In this document: positions 1-5,446 of the stretch, piece by piece | How positions within the stretch are numbered: position 1 is the stretch's first letter | Layout: each line of letters begins with the position of its first letter | Assembly: GCA_005877225.1 (NCBI GenBank) | Contig: VBPK01000003.1 | Location: 1 to 16,848 of the forward strand | From: Nitrososphaerota archaeon | GTDB lineage: Archaea > Thermoproteota > Nitrososphaeria > Nitrososphaerales > Gagatemarchaeaceae | Length of the DNA stretch: 16,848 bases | Direction of reading: 5' to 3' | Translations under genes and position numbers: made by a program | Notes under the pieces: model-generated | Databases searched by the model: none | Seen by the model: only the letters and a program-made list of their open reading frames with translations | Told to the model about the DNA's origin: nothing

Positions 1-1
1 G

Positions 2-292
2 AGCAGGACGCGGATCGTCGTCCTCTGGAACCTCGATAAGTACGAGATGAGGGCGGAGAGGCTGCAGATGGCCGAGAGCATCGTCCAGAGGCTTAGGGAC
101 TACGTCTCCGATGTCGACAGTGTAAGCGGACCCAACCTGAGCGCGGGGTCGGAGATCCTCGACTCCCAGAAGCACAACCTCGTGATCGTATGCTCGAAGG
201 GTGACAGAGAGATTGCCAACCAGTCGAAGAAGAACTCGAGGGGGGTTGGGGTCTCCCTCCTGTCGGCAACGCCCGACCTCCGGAGAGAGTGA
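2..292 (+). CDS. Hypothetical protein, C-terminal part (5' end outside the window)
   Basis: An open frame runs from the first bases of the window to a TGA at 290-292, about 96 codons. Codon choice (AAG, GAG, CTC, GTC, AGG) matches the definite genes nearby, so I take it as real coding sequence. An internal ATG at 47 is in frame, but the frame is open upstream of it and the true start is probably outside the window. The visible part has a charged helical stretch followed by a short hydrophobic strand (NLVIVCSKGD) and a polar tail; no catalytic motif is recognisable. The next gene follows after 38 nt with its own ribosome binding site, so the two may be co-transcribed. I do not recognise the family. 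Confidence 0.6.
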   Translation, partial: SRTRIVVLWNLDKYEMRAERLQMAESIVQRLRDYVSDVDSVSGPNLSAGSEILDSQKHNLVIVCSKGDREIANQSKKNSRGVGVSLLSATPDLRRE

Positions 293-317
293 CCGCCAGC
301 CCGTGATGGCGCGGGGA

Positions 318-323
318 GAGGTG
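318..323 (+). promoter_or_regulatory. Shine-Dalgarno site of the Gfo/Idh/MocA gene
   Basis: GAGGTG lies 7 nt before the ATG at 331 and matches the archaeal 16S 3' end complement (GGAGGTGA). No clear TATA element precedes it. This fits an internal operon gene and fixes the start. Confidence 0.65.
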
Positions 324-330
324 TTGAGAG

Positions 331-1263
331 ATGGTTAGGATTGCGGTAATAGGAATCGGCGGCTGGGGAAAGAACCACGTCAGAGTTCTCAACGAGCTCG
401 ATGCGCTCGCGGCCGTCTGCGACGCGAACAGAGAACGGATGCAGCTCTACTCCAAGAAATACAGGGTCACTGGCTACGAGAGCGTCGACTCGATGGTGAA
501 GAAAGAGAAGCTCGACGGCGTCACAATCTGCACCCCCGCCTCGACGCACTTCGCGATAGCATCGAAGGTTCTCGGTGAGAGCTTGAACACCTTCGTGGAG
601 AAACCGATGACAACGACCTCGAAGGACGGGGAGAGTCTCATCGAGTTGGCCAAGAAGGCGAGAAGGGTTCTGACAGTCGGCTTCATCGAGAGGTTCAACC
701 CGCCGATATCGGACCTGAAGAAGATGATCACTGAGGGGAGGCTCGGCGCTCCCATCCTACTCGAGTTCCACCGCGAGAACAGGAGGGGTGATGTCCTCGA
801 CGTCGGCATCGTGAAGGACGCTTCGGTGCACGACATAGACACGGCGAGGTGGCTCTTTGGGGAGGAGCCTCGCGTTGTCTTCGCTAGAGTAGGGAACGTG
901 AAGTCGGACAATGAGGACTTCGCCGCGATCATGCTGGGCTTCGGTGAGCAGAGAACAGCCTTCATCACGACGAACTGGGTCACCCCAGCCAGAGTGAGGA
1001 CGCTCGAGGCGGTCTTCGAGAACGGCGTCGTCAACGTGGACTTCGTGTCACAACAGACGCAGGTTCACGAGGAGGACGGGACGAGAATGCCGAAGCTGGT
1101 CATCCAAGAGCCGCTGATGCTTGAACTCAAGGAATATCTTGCGGCGATAGATGAGAAGAGGCAGCCGTTGGTCAGGGGGGAGGACGGCCTGATGGTGACG
1201 AGAATAGCGGAGGCGGTACTCGCGTCAAGCCACTCGGGGACACCAATCTTCATGAAACCATAG
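331..1263 (+). CDS. Gfo/Idh/MocA-family sugar-nucleotide dehydrogenase (WbpB/WlbA-like)
   Basis: This 310-residue protein has the usual length and order of the family. An N-terminal Rossmann fold opens with VIGIGGWGKNH (residues 7-17). The nucleotide-binding region ends in the family EKP motif (Lys91, the usual catalytic lysine). The C-terminal domain carries GFIERFNP (118-124) and a VHDID motif (166-170). An ERFNP-type motif is typical of WbpB/WlbA, the NAD-dependent 3-dehydrogenases of UDP-GlcNAc-uronic acid that prepare C3 for amination. The hexapeptide acetyltransferase starting a few bases downstream supports this route. No WbpE-like aminotransferase or WbpA-like 6-dehydrogenase is in the window, so the substrate is inferred. 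It could instead act on another sugar or inositol. The family call is firm; the precise substrate is not. Confidence 0.88.
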   Translation: MVRIAVIGIGGWGKNHVRVLNELDALAAVCDANRERMQLYSKKYRVTGYESVDSMVKKEKLDGVTICTPASTHFAIASKVLGESLNTFVEKPMTTTSKDGESLIELAKKARRVLTVGFIERFNPPISDLKKMITEGRLGAPILLEFHRENRRGDVLDVGIVKDASVHDIDTARWLFGEEPRVVFARVGNVKSDNEDFAAIMLGFGEQRTAFITTNWVTPARVRTLEAVFENGVVNVDFVSQQTQVHEEDGTRMPKLVIQEPLMLELKEYLAAIDEKRQPLVRGEDGLMVTRIAEAVLASSHSGTPIFMKP

Positions 1264-1271
1264 GTGAGAGC

Positions 1272-1778
1272 GTGGGGAGGACCAGGGGTGGGGAGCCTGT
1301 GAACTTTATCGCGGCCGATGCCAGGATTGGAAGGGGTGTCAAAGTGTGGCATTTCTCTTACGTGGGCTCGAAGTCCGTGATCGGGGACAACGTATCAATC
1401 GGTTCGCTCGCCCATATCGATTATGGGGTCAAGATAGGGGAGAACACACGTATCGAGGGGAGTGTCTACATCCCGCCCCTCTCAAGGATAGGGAAGAATG
1501 TCTTCATCGGCCCCGCCGCCGTCCTTACGAACGACCCCTACCCGCCGAGCAAGAGACTCGTCGGAGTCGTCGTCGAGGATGACGTGGTGATTGGGGGTGG
1601 TGCGATGATCAAGGCGGGCGTGAGGATAGGGAAGGGGAGCGTAGTCGCGATGGGTGCCGTCGTAACGAAGGACGTACCCCCCGGGAAGGTTGTCCTCGGC
1701 GTTCCCGCGCGGGTCGTCTATGACAGGAAGAAGTACGACGCCAGGAAGGCTAGCTGGGAGGCCGGGCGGCGCCTCTAG
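1272..1778 (+). CDS. Left-handed beta-helix (hexapeptide) acetyltransferase, WbpD-like
   Basis: The protein is almost entirely hexapeptide repeat of the form [IVL]Gxxxx (for example IGDNVSIG, IGENTRIEG, IGKNVFIG, IGKGSVV). It ends in the usual VPPGKVVLGVPARVV segment. The family forms trimers that move an acetyl group from acetyl-CoA to a sugar amine. The NDPYP stretch in the long loop and the pairing with a WbpB-like gene suggest acetylation of a UDP-3-amino sugar, as in UDP-2,3-diacetamido-uronic acid synthesis for archaeal N-glycans or bacterial O-antigen. The longest frame starts at GTG 1272. A GTG at 1299 is more likely: it has a G-rich site (GGGGTGGGGA, 1286-1294) just upstream and gives MNFIAADARIG, a normal family start (159 residues). 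The 3' end overlaps the convergent small membrane gene by about 29 nt. Confidence 0.88.
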   Translation: MGRTRGGEPVNFIAADARIGRGVKVWHFSYVGSKSVIGDNVSIGSLAHIDYGVKIGENTRIEGSVYIPPLSRIGKNVFIGPAAVLTNDPYPPSKRLVGVVVEDDVVIGGGAMIKAGVRIGKGSVVAMGAVVTKDVPPGKVVLGVPARVVYDRKKYDARKASWEAGRRL

Positions 1779-1992
1779 ACCTGACGTAGAAGTACCTGAG
1801 CAGGAACATTATCGCGAACCAGGCGACGCCGAGGGCGAAGGTTAGGCCGACCTTGAGGAGCGCGAGCAGGGTGAACGCACCTATCTCGTGGATTTTCGGG
1901 AAGGGGACGATGAACTCGAAGAAGACGTACGACTCGACCAGGATGAGGAGCCAGGCGACGGAGGTCATGATCATCAGCGGGGCTAGTCTCAT
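1750..1992 (-). CDS. Small two-helix membrane protein coupled to the AglH-like gene
   Basis: Eighty residues starting MRLAPLMIM, with two hydrophobic segments (about residues 4-25 and 36-60), a short polar loop between them and a basic tail (FYVRSRGAARPPS). The reading frame stays open 45 nt further up, but the ATG at 1992-1990 forms a TGATG stop/start overlap with the end of the upstream transferase gene. That strongly suggests translational coupling from this start. The 3' end runs 29 nt into the convergent acetyltransferase gene. I do not recognise a family. By position it could be a subunit or assembly partner of the membrane transferase, but nothing in its sequence shows a catalytic site. 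Confidence 0.7.
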   Translation of the reverse strand: MRLAPLMIMTSVAWLLILVESYVFFEFIVPFPKIHEIGAFTLLALLKVGLTFALGVAWFAIMFLLRYFYVRSRGAARPPS

Positions 1993-3026
1993 CAAATCAC
2001 CCATGTCAGAATGGAGGTGACCGCAGAAAGGAGACACGCAAACGCCGTGAGCAGCAAGATTTGCCGCACAAGCTCCTTCTCGGAAAGAGGGCCGTCGAAT
2101 AGAAGCATCCTCACGAGCGTGGAAGGCGCGGAGGGTTCCTTCGACGCGTGGAGAAGGGCGTCTTCGCCGAGGTAGGTCGGTCGTGCGTCCATCTTTCTCC
2201 TCTCGACGAAACCCCTGACACTCGAGAGTATGTAAAAAGAATTGAGTATGGCGGGTACGATCGCGATTATCGCCGCGAACTCCACACCACCCGTCACCGC
2301 CACCACGGCGTACATCGCCCCGAACGCGAGCGCTCCGCTGTCGCCGTCGAATGCCTTCGCGGGATACCGGTTGAAGATGTAGAAGGCCAGGGAGACGGCA
2401 GCGAGCGGGACCGCTATCGCAAGTCTTTCGGTGGCTAGACTCGGCGAGGTGAAGACCCGCAATCCGATTCCGAGGATGAGAGCCAAGGAGGTGAGAAATG
2501 TGAACCCAGAGATCTCGCCGTTGAAGGAATCCATCATGTTGTAAGCGTTCGCTACTATCGGCATCGAGGCGAGGAGTAGGATGGAGAAGATTGTGAAGTG
2601 CTCCCCAGTTGGACCGAAGATCGGAAAGTAGAGCCTGGAACTGTAGACGGTGGGGTTGAAGAGCTCCGCGACCACCACGGGAACTCCGGCGAGGATCAGG
2701 AGCAGCGGCTTCTCCTTCCCACCCAGCACGAAGAGGTCGTCGAAGAGTCCAACGAGCCCGGCGATGAGAACAACAGCGGCGATTACGAGGGGAATTATCG
2801 TCGGGGAGATGACGAACTCAACGACCTCTGCGACGACGAGCGAGAGAATGAGGAGGGGTCCTGCCGGAGAGGGAACCTTCGGGGCGCCCACCTTGTGGAC
2901 GTCCTCGACCACCATTCCCCTCTTGGCAAGGAACCTCGCGTAACGGGGCATGAGGGACAAGACAATCAGGAATGGTACGGCGAATGCGACGGAGAGGCTC
3001 AGCAGGTCTCTCGCAGTAGGAAGCAA
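1992..3026 (-). CDS. aglH: GT4-family polyprenyl/dolichyl-phosphate GlcNAc-1-phosphate transferase (AglH/MraY/Alg7-like)
   Basis: A 344-residue polytopic membrane protein with about ten hydrophobic segments. It carries the family signatures: EDVHKVGAPKVPSPAG (41-56), the Asp pair GLFDD (93-97) that helps bind Mg2+, NAYNMMDSFNG (160-170) and PAKAFDGDSGAL (222-233). The family moves a sugar-1-phosphate from a UDP-sugar to a membrane polyprenyl phosphate at the cytoplasmic face, the first committed step of N-glycan assembly in many archaea. The neighbouring sugar-nucleotide genes fit that role. The start is a TTG (3026-3024). A TATA-like element on the same strand near 3064 would give a leader of roughly ten bases. 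The C-terminal stop overlaps the ATG of the small membrane gene. The exact donor sugar cannot be read from the sequence, so the gene symbol is by family. Confidence 0.88.
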   Translation of the reverse strand: MLPTARDLLSLSVAFAVPFLIVLSLMPRYARFLAKRGMVVEDVHKVGAPKVPSPAGPLLILSLVVAEVVEFVISPTIIPLVIAAVVLIAGLVGLFDDLFVLGGKEKPLLLILAGVPVVVAELFNPTVYSSRLYFPIFGPTGEHFTIFSILLLASMPIVANAYNMMDSFNGEISGFTFLTSLALILGIGLRVFTSPSLATERLAIAVPLAAVSLAFYIFNRYPAKAFDGDSGALAFGAMYAVVAVTGGVEFAAIIAIVPAILNSFYILSSVRGFVERRKMDARPTYLGEDALLHASKEPSAPSTLVRMLLFDGPLSEKELVRQILLLTAFACLLSAVTSILTWVI

Positions 3027-3060
3027 GGAAGAAGACTCTCGCGGCCCTCGAGAGTTTCCA

Positions 3061-3069
3061 CTTAAAGAG
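3061..3069 (-). promoter_or_regulatory. TATA element for the AglH-like gene
   Basis: On the minus strand this reads CTCTTTAAG, centred about 38 nt before the TTG start at 3026. That places initiation near 3037. Read on the plus strand the same bases (CTTAAAG) could also serve the divergent OB-fold gene if its ATG at 3105 is used. Confidence 0.5.
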
Positions 3070-3104
3070 TTGTGAGAGGATGAGAGGGAGGCTCATTCGC
3101 TTCA

Positions 3105-3440
3105 ATGTTAAATAGACGCCATGAAGGACCGAACGCTACTGAGAAGTTGGACATTAAAGACCTCAGGGATGGAATGAGACGAGTCGACGCGGAGGGAGAG
3201 ATTGTCGACATTTCTGAGCCTCGGAACGTTAACCTCAGGACCGGGGGAGAAGCGAGGGTGGCCGACTGCACGTTGAGGGATTCGACGGGCTCAATCAAGC
3301 TCTCTCTTTGGGACGACCAGATTGACGCCGTGAAACAGGGCGCGAAGGTCAGGGTTACCAACGGCTACACAAACAGCTTCCGCGGAGAGGTTCGTCTCAA
3401 CGTCGGTAGGTACGGTAAGCTCGAAGTCCTAGAAAGGTAG
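3105..3440 (+). CDS. Single OB-fold nucleic-acid-binding protein (RPA/SSB-like)
   Basis: The 111-residue frame carries one OB fold. The phrases IKDLRDGMRRVDAEGEIVDISEPR, VADCTLRDSTGSIKLSLWDDQ and VRVTNGYTNSFRGEVRLNVGRYGKLEVL give the five-strand pattern of archaeal RPA- and SSB-like domains. The known role of the family is binding single-stranded DNA, or acting as a small partner of RPA. The listed start is ATG 3105. I prefer the in-frame TTG at 3147 (97 residues, starting MDIKDLRDGM): family members usually begin at this point, and an AT-rich TGTTAAATA sits inside the extended N-terminus at the right distance to be its TATA box. The GT2 gene begins 12 nt after the stop, so the two are probably one transcript. 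Confidence 0.82.
   Translation: MLNRRHEGPNATEKLDIKDLRDGMRRVDAEGEIVDISEPRNVNLRTGGEARVADCTLRDSTGSIKLSLWDDQIDAVKQGAKVRVTNGYTNSFRGEVRLNVGRYGKLEVLER
3106..3115 (+). promoter_or_regulatory. TATA element probably serving the OB-fold gene from TTG 3147
   Basis: TGTTAAATA is centred near 3111, about 36 nt before the TTG at 3147, predicting a start of transcription near 3138. If right, the ATG at 3105 is not part of the mRNA. Confidence 0.45.
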
Positions 3441-3452
3441 CCTCCCGCGATA

Positions 3453-4658
3453 ATGCCAGATCTCCTGCTCTGGATACTCGCTTCCCTCGAGCTAGTTATT
3501 GGGCTCGGATGGATCTTCCTCCTGTTTTACAACGCCCGGGAACTCTCGTCATACCCCAATTTCGTTCTGGAGGGTCCGACGACGAGGAATGAGGAGGAGG
3601 TCGTAACCGTAATCGTCCCGACAAGGAACGAAGAGGCGACAATCGCGAGATGCTTAACGTCGATAGCAGGGCAGACACACAGAAACCTGGAGTTCGTGGT
3701 CGTCGACGATATGTCGACCGACAGGACTGCCGAGAAGGCAGCCTCGGTCGTGGAAGGGGACGGGAGGGGTAGGATGGTTCACGGCGAGGAGCTGCCTGAA
3801 GGCTGGGTCGGAAAGAATTGGGCGTGCCACCAGGGCTTTCGCATGAGCAGGGGCGAGTGGCTTCTCTTCGTAGATTCGGATTCAATCCTGGCAAGAGACG
3901 CGGTGGAGCGCACCCTCTCTCATGCGAAGCGAACCGGAAAGGACGTGCTCTCCGTCTTCCCGAGAGGGGAACTCCGGGGATTCTGGGCGAAGATGGTCTG
4001 GCCGGTTCTCGCGTCCGTAATCAGGCTTCTCTACCCGCTCAGAAGCGTCAATGACAGTAAAGGGGGCAGGGCCGTCCTCTTCGGTGCCTTCATTCTGATC
4101 AAGAGAGGGGCGTACGAGAGGATAGGTGGGCACGAGGCGGTAAGGGGTGACTTCGTCGAAGACAAACAGATGGCAAACAACCTGAAGGCGAAGGGAGTCC
4201 CCTTCGAGGTGCTGCTCGACGGAGCGGTCCTCACGGCGGGGCTGGCGTCCGGATTGACCGCCGTCTGGAGTTCAATCAAGAGGATTGCGAGCAACCCCCT
4301 GAGGGAGAGGAAGCTCACCGGCTTCGGATTCGTTCTTGCCGGTCTCGCACTCTTTGTCTTTCCCCTGCTCACCCTCGGCGTGTCGGCGATTAGCGGGACG
4401 GCGACAACCTTCTTCATCGTCGCGGCCGCAATCTCGGTCCTTTCCCCTGCCGCGATCGTGGCTTACGATGTCCGGAACACCACATCACGCTCGTACGGAT
4501 TCACGCTGCTCGCCTTCGCCGGGGGCACGATGATAATGCTGGGGGTCCTGAGACAGCTCCTCGGGGGGGCGAGTTTCACATGGCGAGGAAGGACTTACCT
4601 AACCCATACGAGAAAGCCCACAGGCTTCAGCCGTGGGATGAATCGCGTTGGTGCTTAA
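3453..4658 (+). CDS. Membrane glycosyltransferase family 2, C-terminus altered by an IS insertion
   Basis: The frame gives 401 residues. Order: an N-terminal membrane segment (5-25); a GT-A domain with VTVIVPTRNEE (51-61), VVVDDMSTD (82-90), the metal-binding DSDS (141-144) and FVEDKQMANNLKAKG (234-248); then three or so C-terminal hydrophobic segments (about 285-375). This architecture matches CrtQ/HpnB-type enzymes that glycosylate membrane lipids or carotenoids; the acceptor here is unknown. The frame enters a mobile element after Tyr382 and stops at TAA 4656-4658, so the last 19 residues are element-encoded. Joining TAC (4596-4598) to the bases after 4847 restores KAPRRPDG and a TGA at 4872-4874, an ancestral 390-residue protein ending in WRGRTYKAPRRPDG. 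The catalytic part is untouched, so the enzyme may still work. Confidence 0.85.
   Translation: MPDLLLWILASLELVIGLGWIFLLFYNARELSSYPNFVLEGPTTRNEEEVVTVIVPTRNEEATIARCLTSIAGQTHRNLEFVVVDDMSTDRTAEKAASVVEGDGRGRMVHGEELPEGWVGKNWACHQGFRMSRGEWLLFVDSDSILARDAVERTLSHAKRTGKDVLSVFPRGELRGFWAKMVWPVLASVIRLLYPLRSVNDSKGGRAVLFGAFILIKRGAYERIGGHEAVRGDFVEDKQMANNLKAKGVPFEVLLDGAVLTAGLASGLTAVWSSIKRIASNPLRERKLTGFGFVLAGLALFVFPLLTLGVSAISGTATTFFIVAAAISVLSPAAIVAYDVRNTTSRSYGFTLLAFAGGTMIMLGVLRQLLGGASFTWRGRTYLTHTRKPTGFSRGMNRVGA
4595..4637 (+). repeat. Left end: TTAC cleavage site, guide and bulged hairpin
   Basis: TTAC at 4595-4598; AAAG at 4613-4616; stem CCCAC plus GGC (4617-4621, 4623-4625) pairs with GCC plus GTGGG (4630-4637) around a TTCA loop, with A4622 bulged. 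An extrahelical base half-way up the stem is the feature recognised by HUH TnpA transposases of this family. Confidence 0.85.
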
Positions 4659-4660
4659 AT
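4654..4660 (+). promoter_or_regulatory. TATA-like CTTAAAT inside the element
   Basis: CTTAAAT matches the TATA style of the window and would start a transcript near 4683. That could express the omega-RNA region and/or the phosphatase gene behind the insertion. It also contains the TAA stop of the altered GT2 frame and the first bases of an immediately following ATG. Confidence 0.35.
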
Positions 4661-4847
4661 GGATCGACAACTAATAATGGATGTGGACCTCCACGCAGGG
4701 CTGGACATGCCCGAACTCAAGCCTGTGGAGACTGGACCTCTGCCACCCCTGACAACCGGGGCCGCAAGCCTTGTCGAAGAAGCAGGAACTATACGCCATG
4801 GAACAGGGGCTGGAAGCCCACGACCTTCAGTTGCGGGAGGATGTCAC
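4659..4847 (+). pseudogene. tnpB: Remnant of the C-terminal end of a TnpB (IS200/IS605 accessory nuclease) gene
   Basis: Between the left hairpin and the right end the plus-1 frame is open. It reads MDVDLHAGLDMPELKPVETG and then ASLVEEAGTIRHG, ending next to the right hairpin. This resembles the variable, Pro/Gly/Glu-rich tail that follows the zinc-finger/RuvC-III region in many archaeal TnpB proteins. No RuvC residues or CxxC zinc ribbon are present, so the nuclease is absent. I identify it by position (tnpB tails always abut the right end) and general character rather than by a diagnostic motif. It may be kept only because the DNA encodes RNA and transposition end structure. Confidence 0.5.
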
Positions 4848-4863
4848 AAGGCGCCGAGACGGC
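4683..4863 (+). ncRNA. Possible TnpB omega-RNA (reRNA) with guide from the flanking DNA
   Basis: In IS200/IS605 elements the omega-RNA covers the 3' end of tnpB and the right-end hairpin and continues into the flank as a guide of about 16-20 nt. Here the scaffold would end at 4847 and the guide would begin AAGGCGCCGAGACGGC (4848-4863). With TTAC as the transposon-adjacent motif, this guide matches the empty insertion site. The 5' end is set from the internal TATA-like element and is approximate. No transcript evidence exists and TnpB would have to come from elsewhere. Confidence 0.35.
4813..4847 (+). repeat. Right end: guide, hairpin and TCAC cleavage site
   Basis: GAAG (4813-4816) is followed by CCCACGAC (4817-4824), loop CTTCA, and GTTGCGGG (4830-4837). 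The stem pairs except for one A-C mismatch (4820/4834) and one G-T wobble. The final TCAC is at 4844-4847. The imperfect stem suggests some decay compared with the left end. Confidence 0.75.
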
Positions 4864-4874
4864 CGGATGGTTGA
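4848..4874 (+). pseudogene. Displaced 3' end of the glycosyltransferase gene
   Basis: The first codons after the element read AAG GCG CCG AGA CGG CCG GAT GGT TGA, coding KAPRRPDG and stop. They are in the same frame as the GT2 gene because the 249-bp insertion is a multiple of three. This is the native C-terminus, now cut off by the element's TAA. Its TGA is 2 nt before the phosphatase ATG. Confidence 0.8.
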
Positions 4875-4876
4875 AG

Positions 4877-5377
4877 ATGGGCACGGGTGGTCTCTTGCTA
4901 AGGAGATTGAGGGCAAAAGTCTCGAACATCCCGACGAACTTCGGCTGGGTCAACCGAGGAAAGCTCGCCGCATCGGGGATTCCTTCGTCGAGAGACCAGG
5001 TGGAGTGGCTCGCCCGCCACGGCGTGAACAGCGTCCTGACCCTCACCGAGGCTCCCCTGCCTGCAGAGTGGTTCGAGGGGTTGAATATCAGGGTGAGGCA
5101 TCTTCCCATGAAGGACCACGAAGTGCCACCGGTCGGGGCTCTCGATGAGGCCGCTACCTACATCGACCAAGAGGTGAAGAGCGGGAGGACGATACTGGTC
5201 CACTGCCTTGCGGGAAAGGGGAGGACAGGCTCTGCGCTCGCCGCCTATCTCATGAAGACGAAGGGGATGAGCGCGAAGGAAGCGAGCGAACTGCTGAGGG
5301 AGATGAGACCGGGCTCGGTCGAGAGCAGGCAGGAAACCTCACTACGGGAATACGAGAAGTCTCTCAAAGGCTCCTGA
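4877..5377 (+). CDS. Dual-specificity/tyrosine-type protein phosphatase (cysteine-dependent)
   Basis: A 166-residue protein with the PTP signature HCLAGKGRTG: nucleophile Cys110, Arg116 for phosphate binding. An upstream MKDHEVPP segment probably supplies the general acid Asp80. The short length and lack of extra domains fit archaeal dual-specificity phosphatases that hydrolyse phospho-Ser/Thr/Tyr or small phospho-compounds. NFGWVNRGKLAASGIPSSRDQVEWLARHG near the N-terminus is the usual lead-in of this group. The frame remains open far upstream, but that part lies in the mobile element and the GT2 gene. ATG 4877 gives a normal family start. It lies 2 nt after the ancestral GT2 stop, so the two were once tightly coupled; the insertion now separates them. 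Substrate unknown. Confidence 0.88.
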   Translation: MGTGGLLLRRLRAKVSNIPTNFGWVNRGKLAASGIPSSRDQVEWLARHGVNSVLTLTEAPLPAEWFEGLNIRVRHLPMKDHEVPPVGALDEAATYIDQEVKSGRTILVHCLAGKGRTGSALAAYLMKTKGMSAKEASELLREMRPGSVESRQETSLREYEKSLKGS

Positions 5378-5434
5378 CCCCCGCAAGAGAGGAGTGACCC
5401 CTATCCTCGGTCGGCCAGCTCTCGCCGTGAGTAG

Positions 5435-5441
5435 TTTAATA
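5435..5441 (+). promoter_or_regulatory. TATA element of the PAC2 gene
   Basis: TTTAATA is centred near 5438. The expected transcription start, 26 nt on, is about 5464. That is after the TTG at 5447 and just before the in-frame TTG at 5468, so it bears on which start is used. Confidence 0.5.
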
Positions 5442-5446
5442 GGGAA

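Larger units (their letters stand above)
4599..4847 (+). mobile_element. 249-bp non-autonomous IS200/IS605-family element (PATE-like) inserted after TTAC
   Basis: Both ends follow the IS608 rule set. At the left, cleavage site TTAC (4595-4598, flanking DNA) is followed by guide AAAG (4613-4616) and a hairpin with one bulged A (4617-4637). At the right, guide GAAG (4813-4816) abuts a hairpin (4817-4837) and the element ends in TCAC (4844-4847). In IS608 guide AAAG reads TTAC and guide GAAT reads TCAA. The change from TCAA to TCAC predicts GAAG, which is what is present. Excision of 4599-4847 without any duplication restores the glycosyltransferase reading frame. No tnpA and only a tnpB-like C-terminus remain, so it would need a transposase in trans. 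Family and ends are directly supported; the source element is not in the window. Confidence 0.85.

Noticed and set aside
4580..4876. Upstream in-frame extension of the phosphatase (start ATG 4580, giving 265 residues)
   Set aside because: The first 99 residues are translated from the end of the GT2 gene and the mobile element in a shifted frame, have no family similarity, and a normal start exists at 4877.
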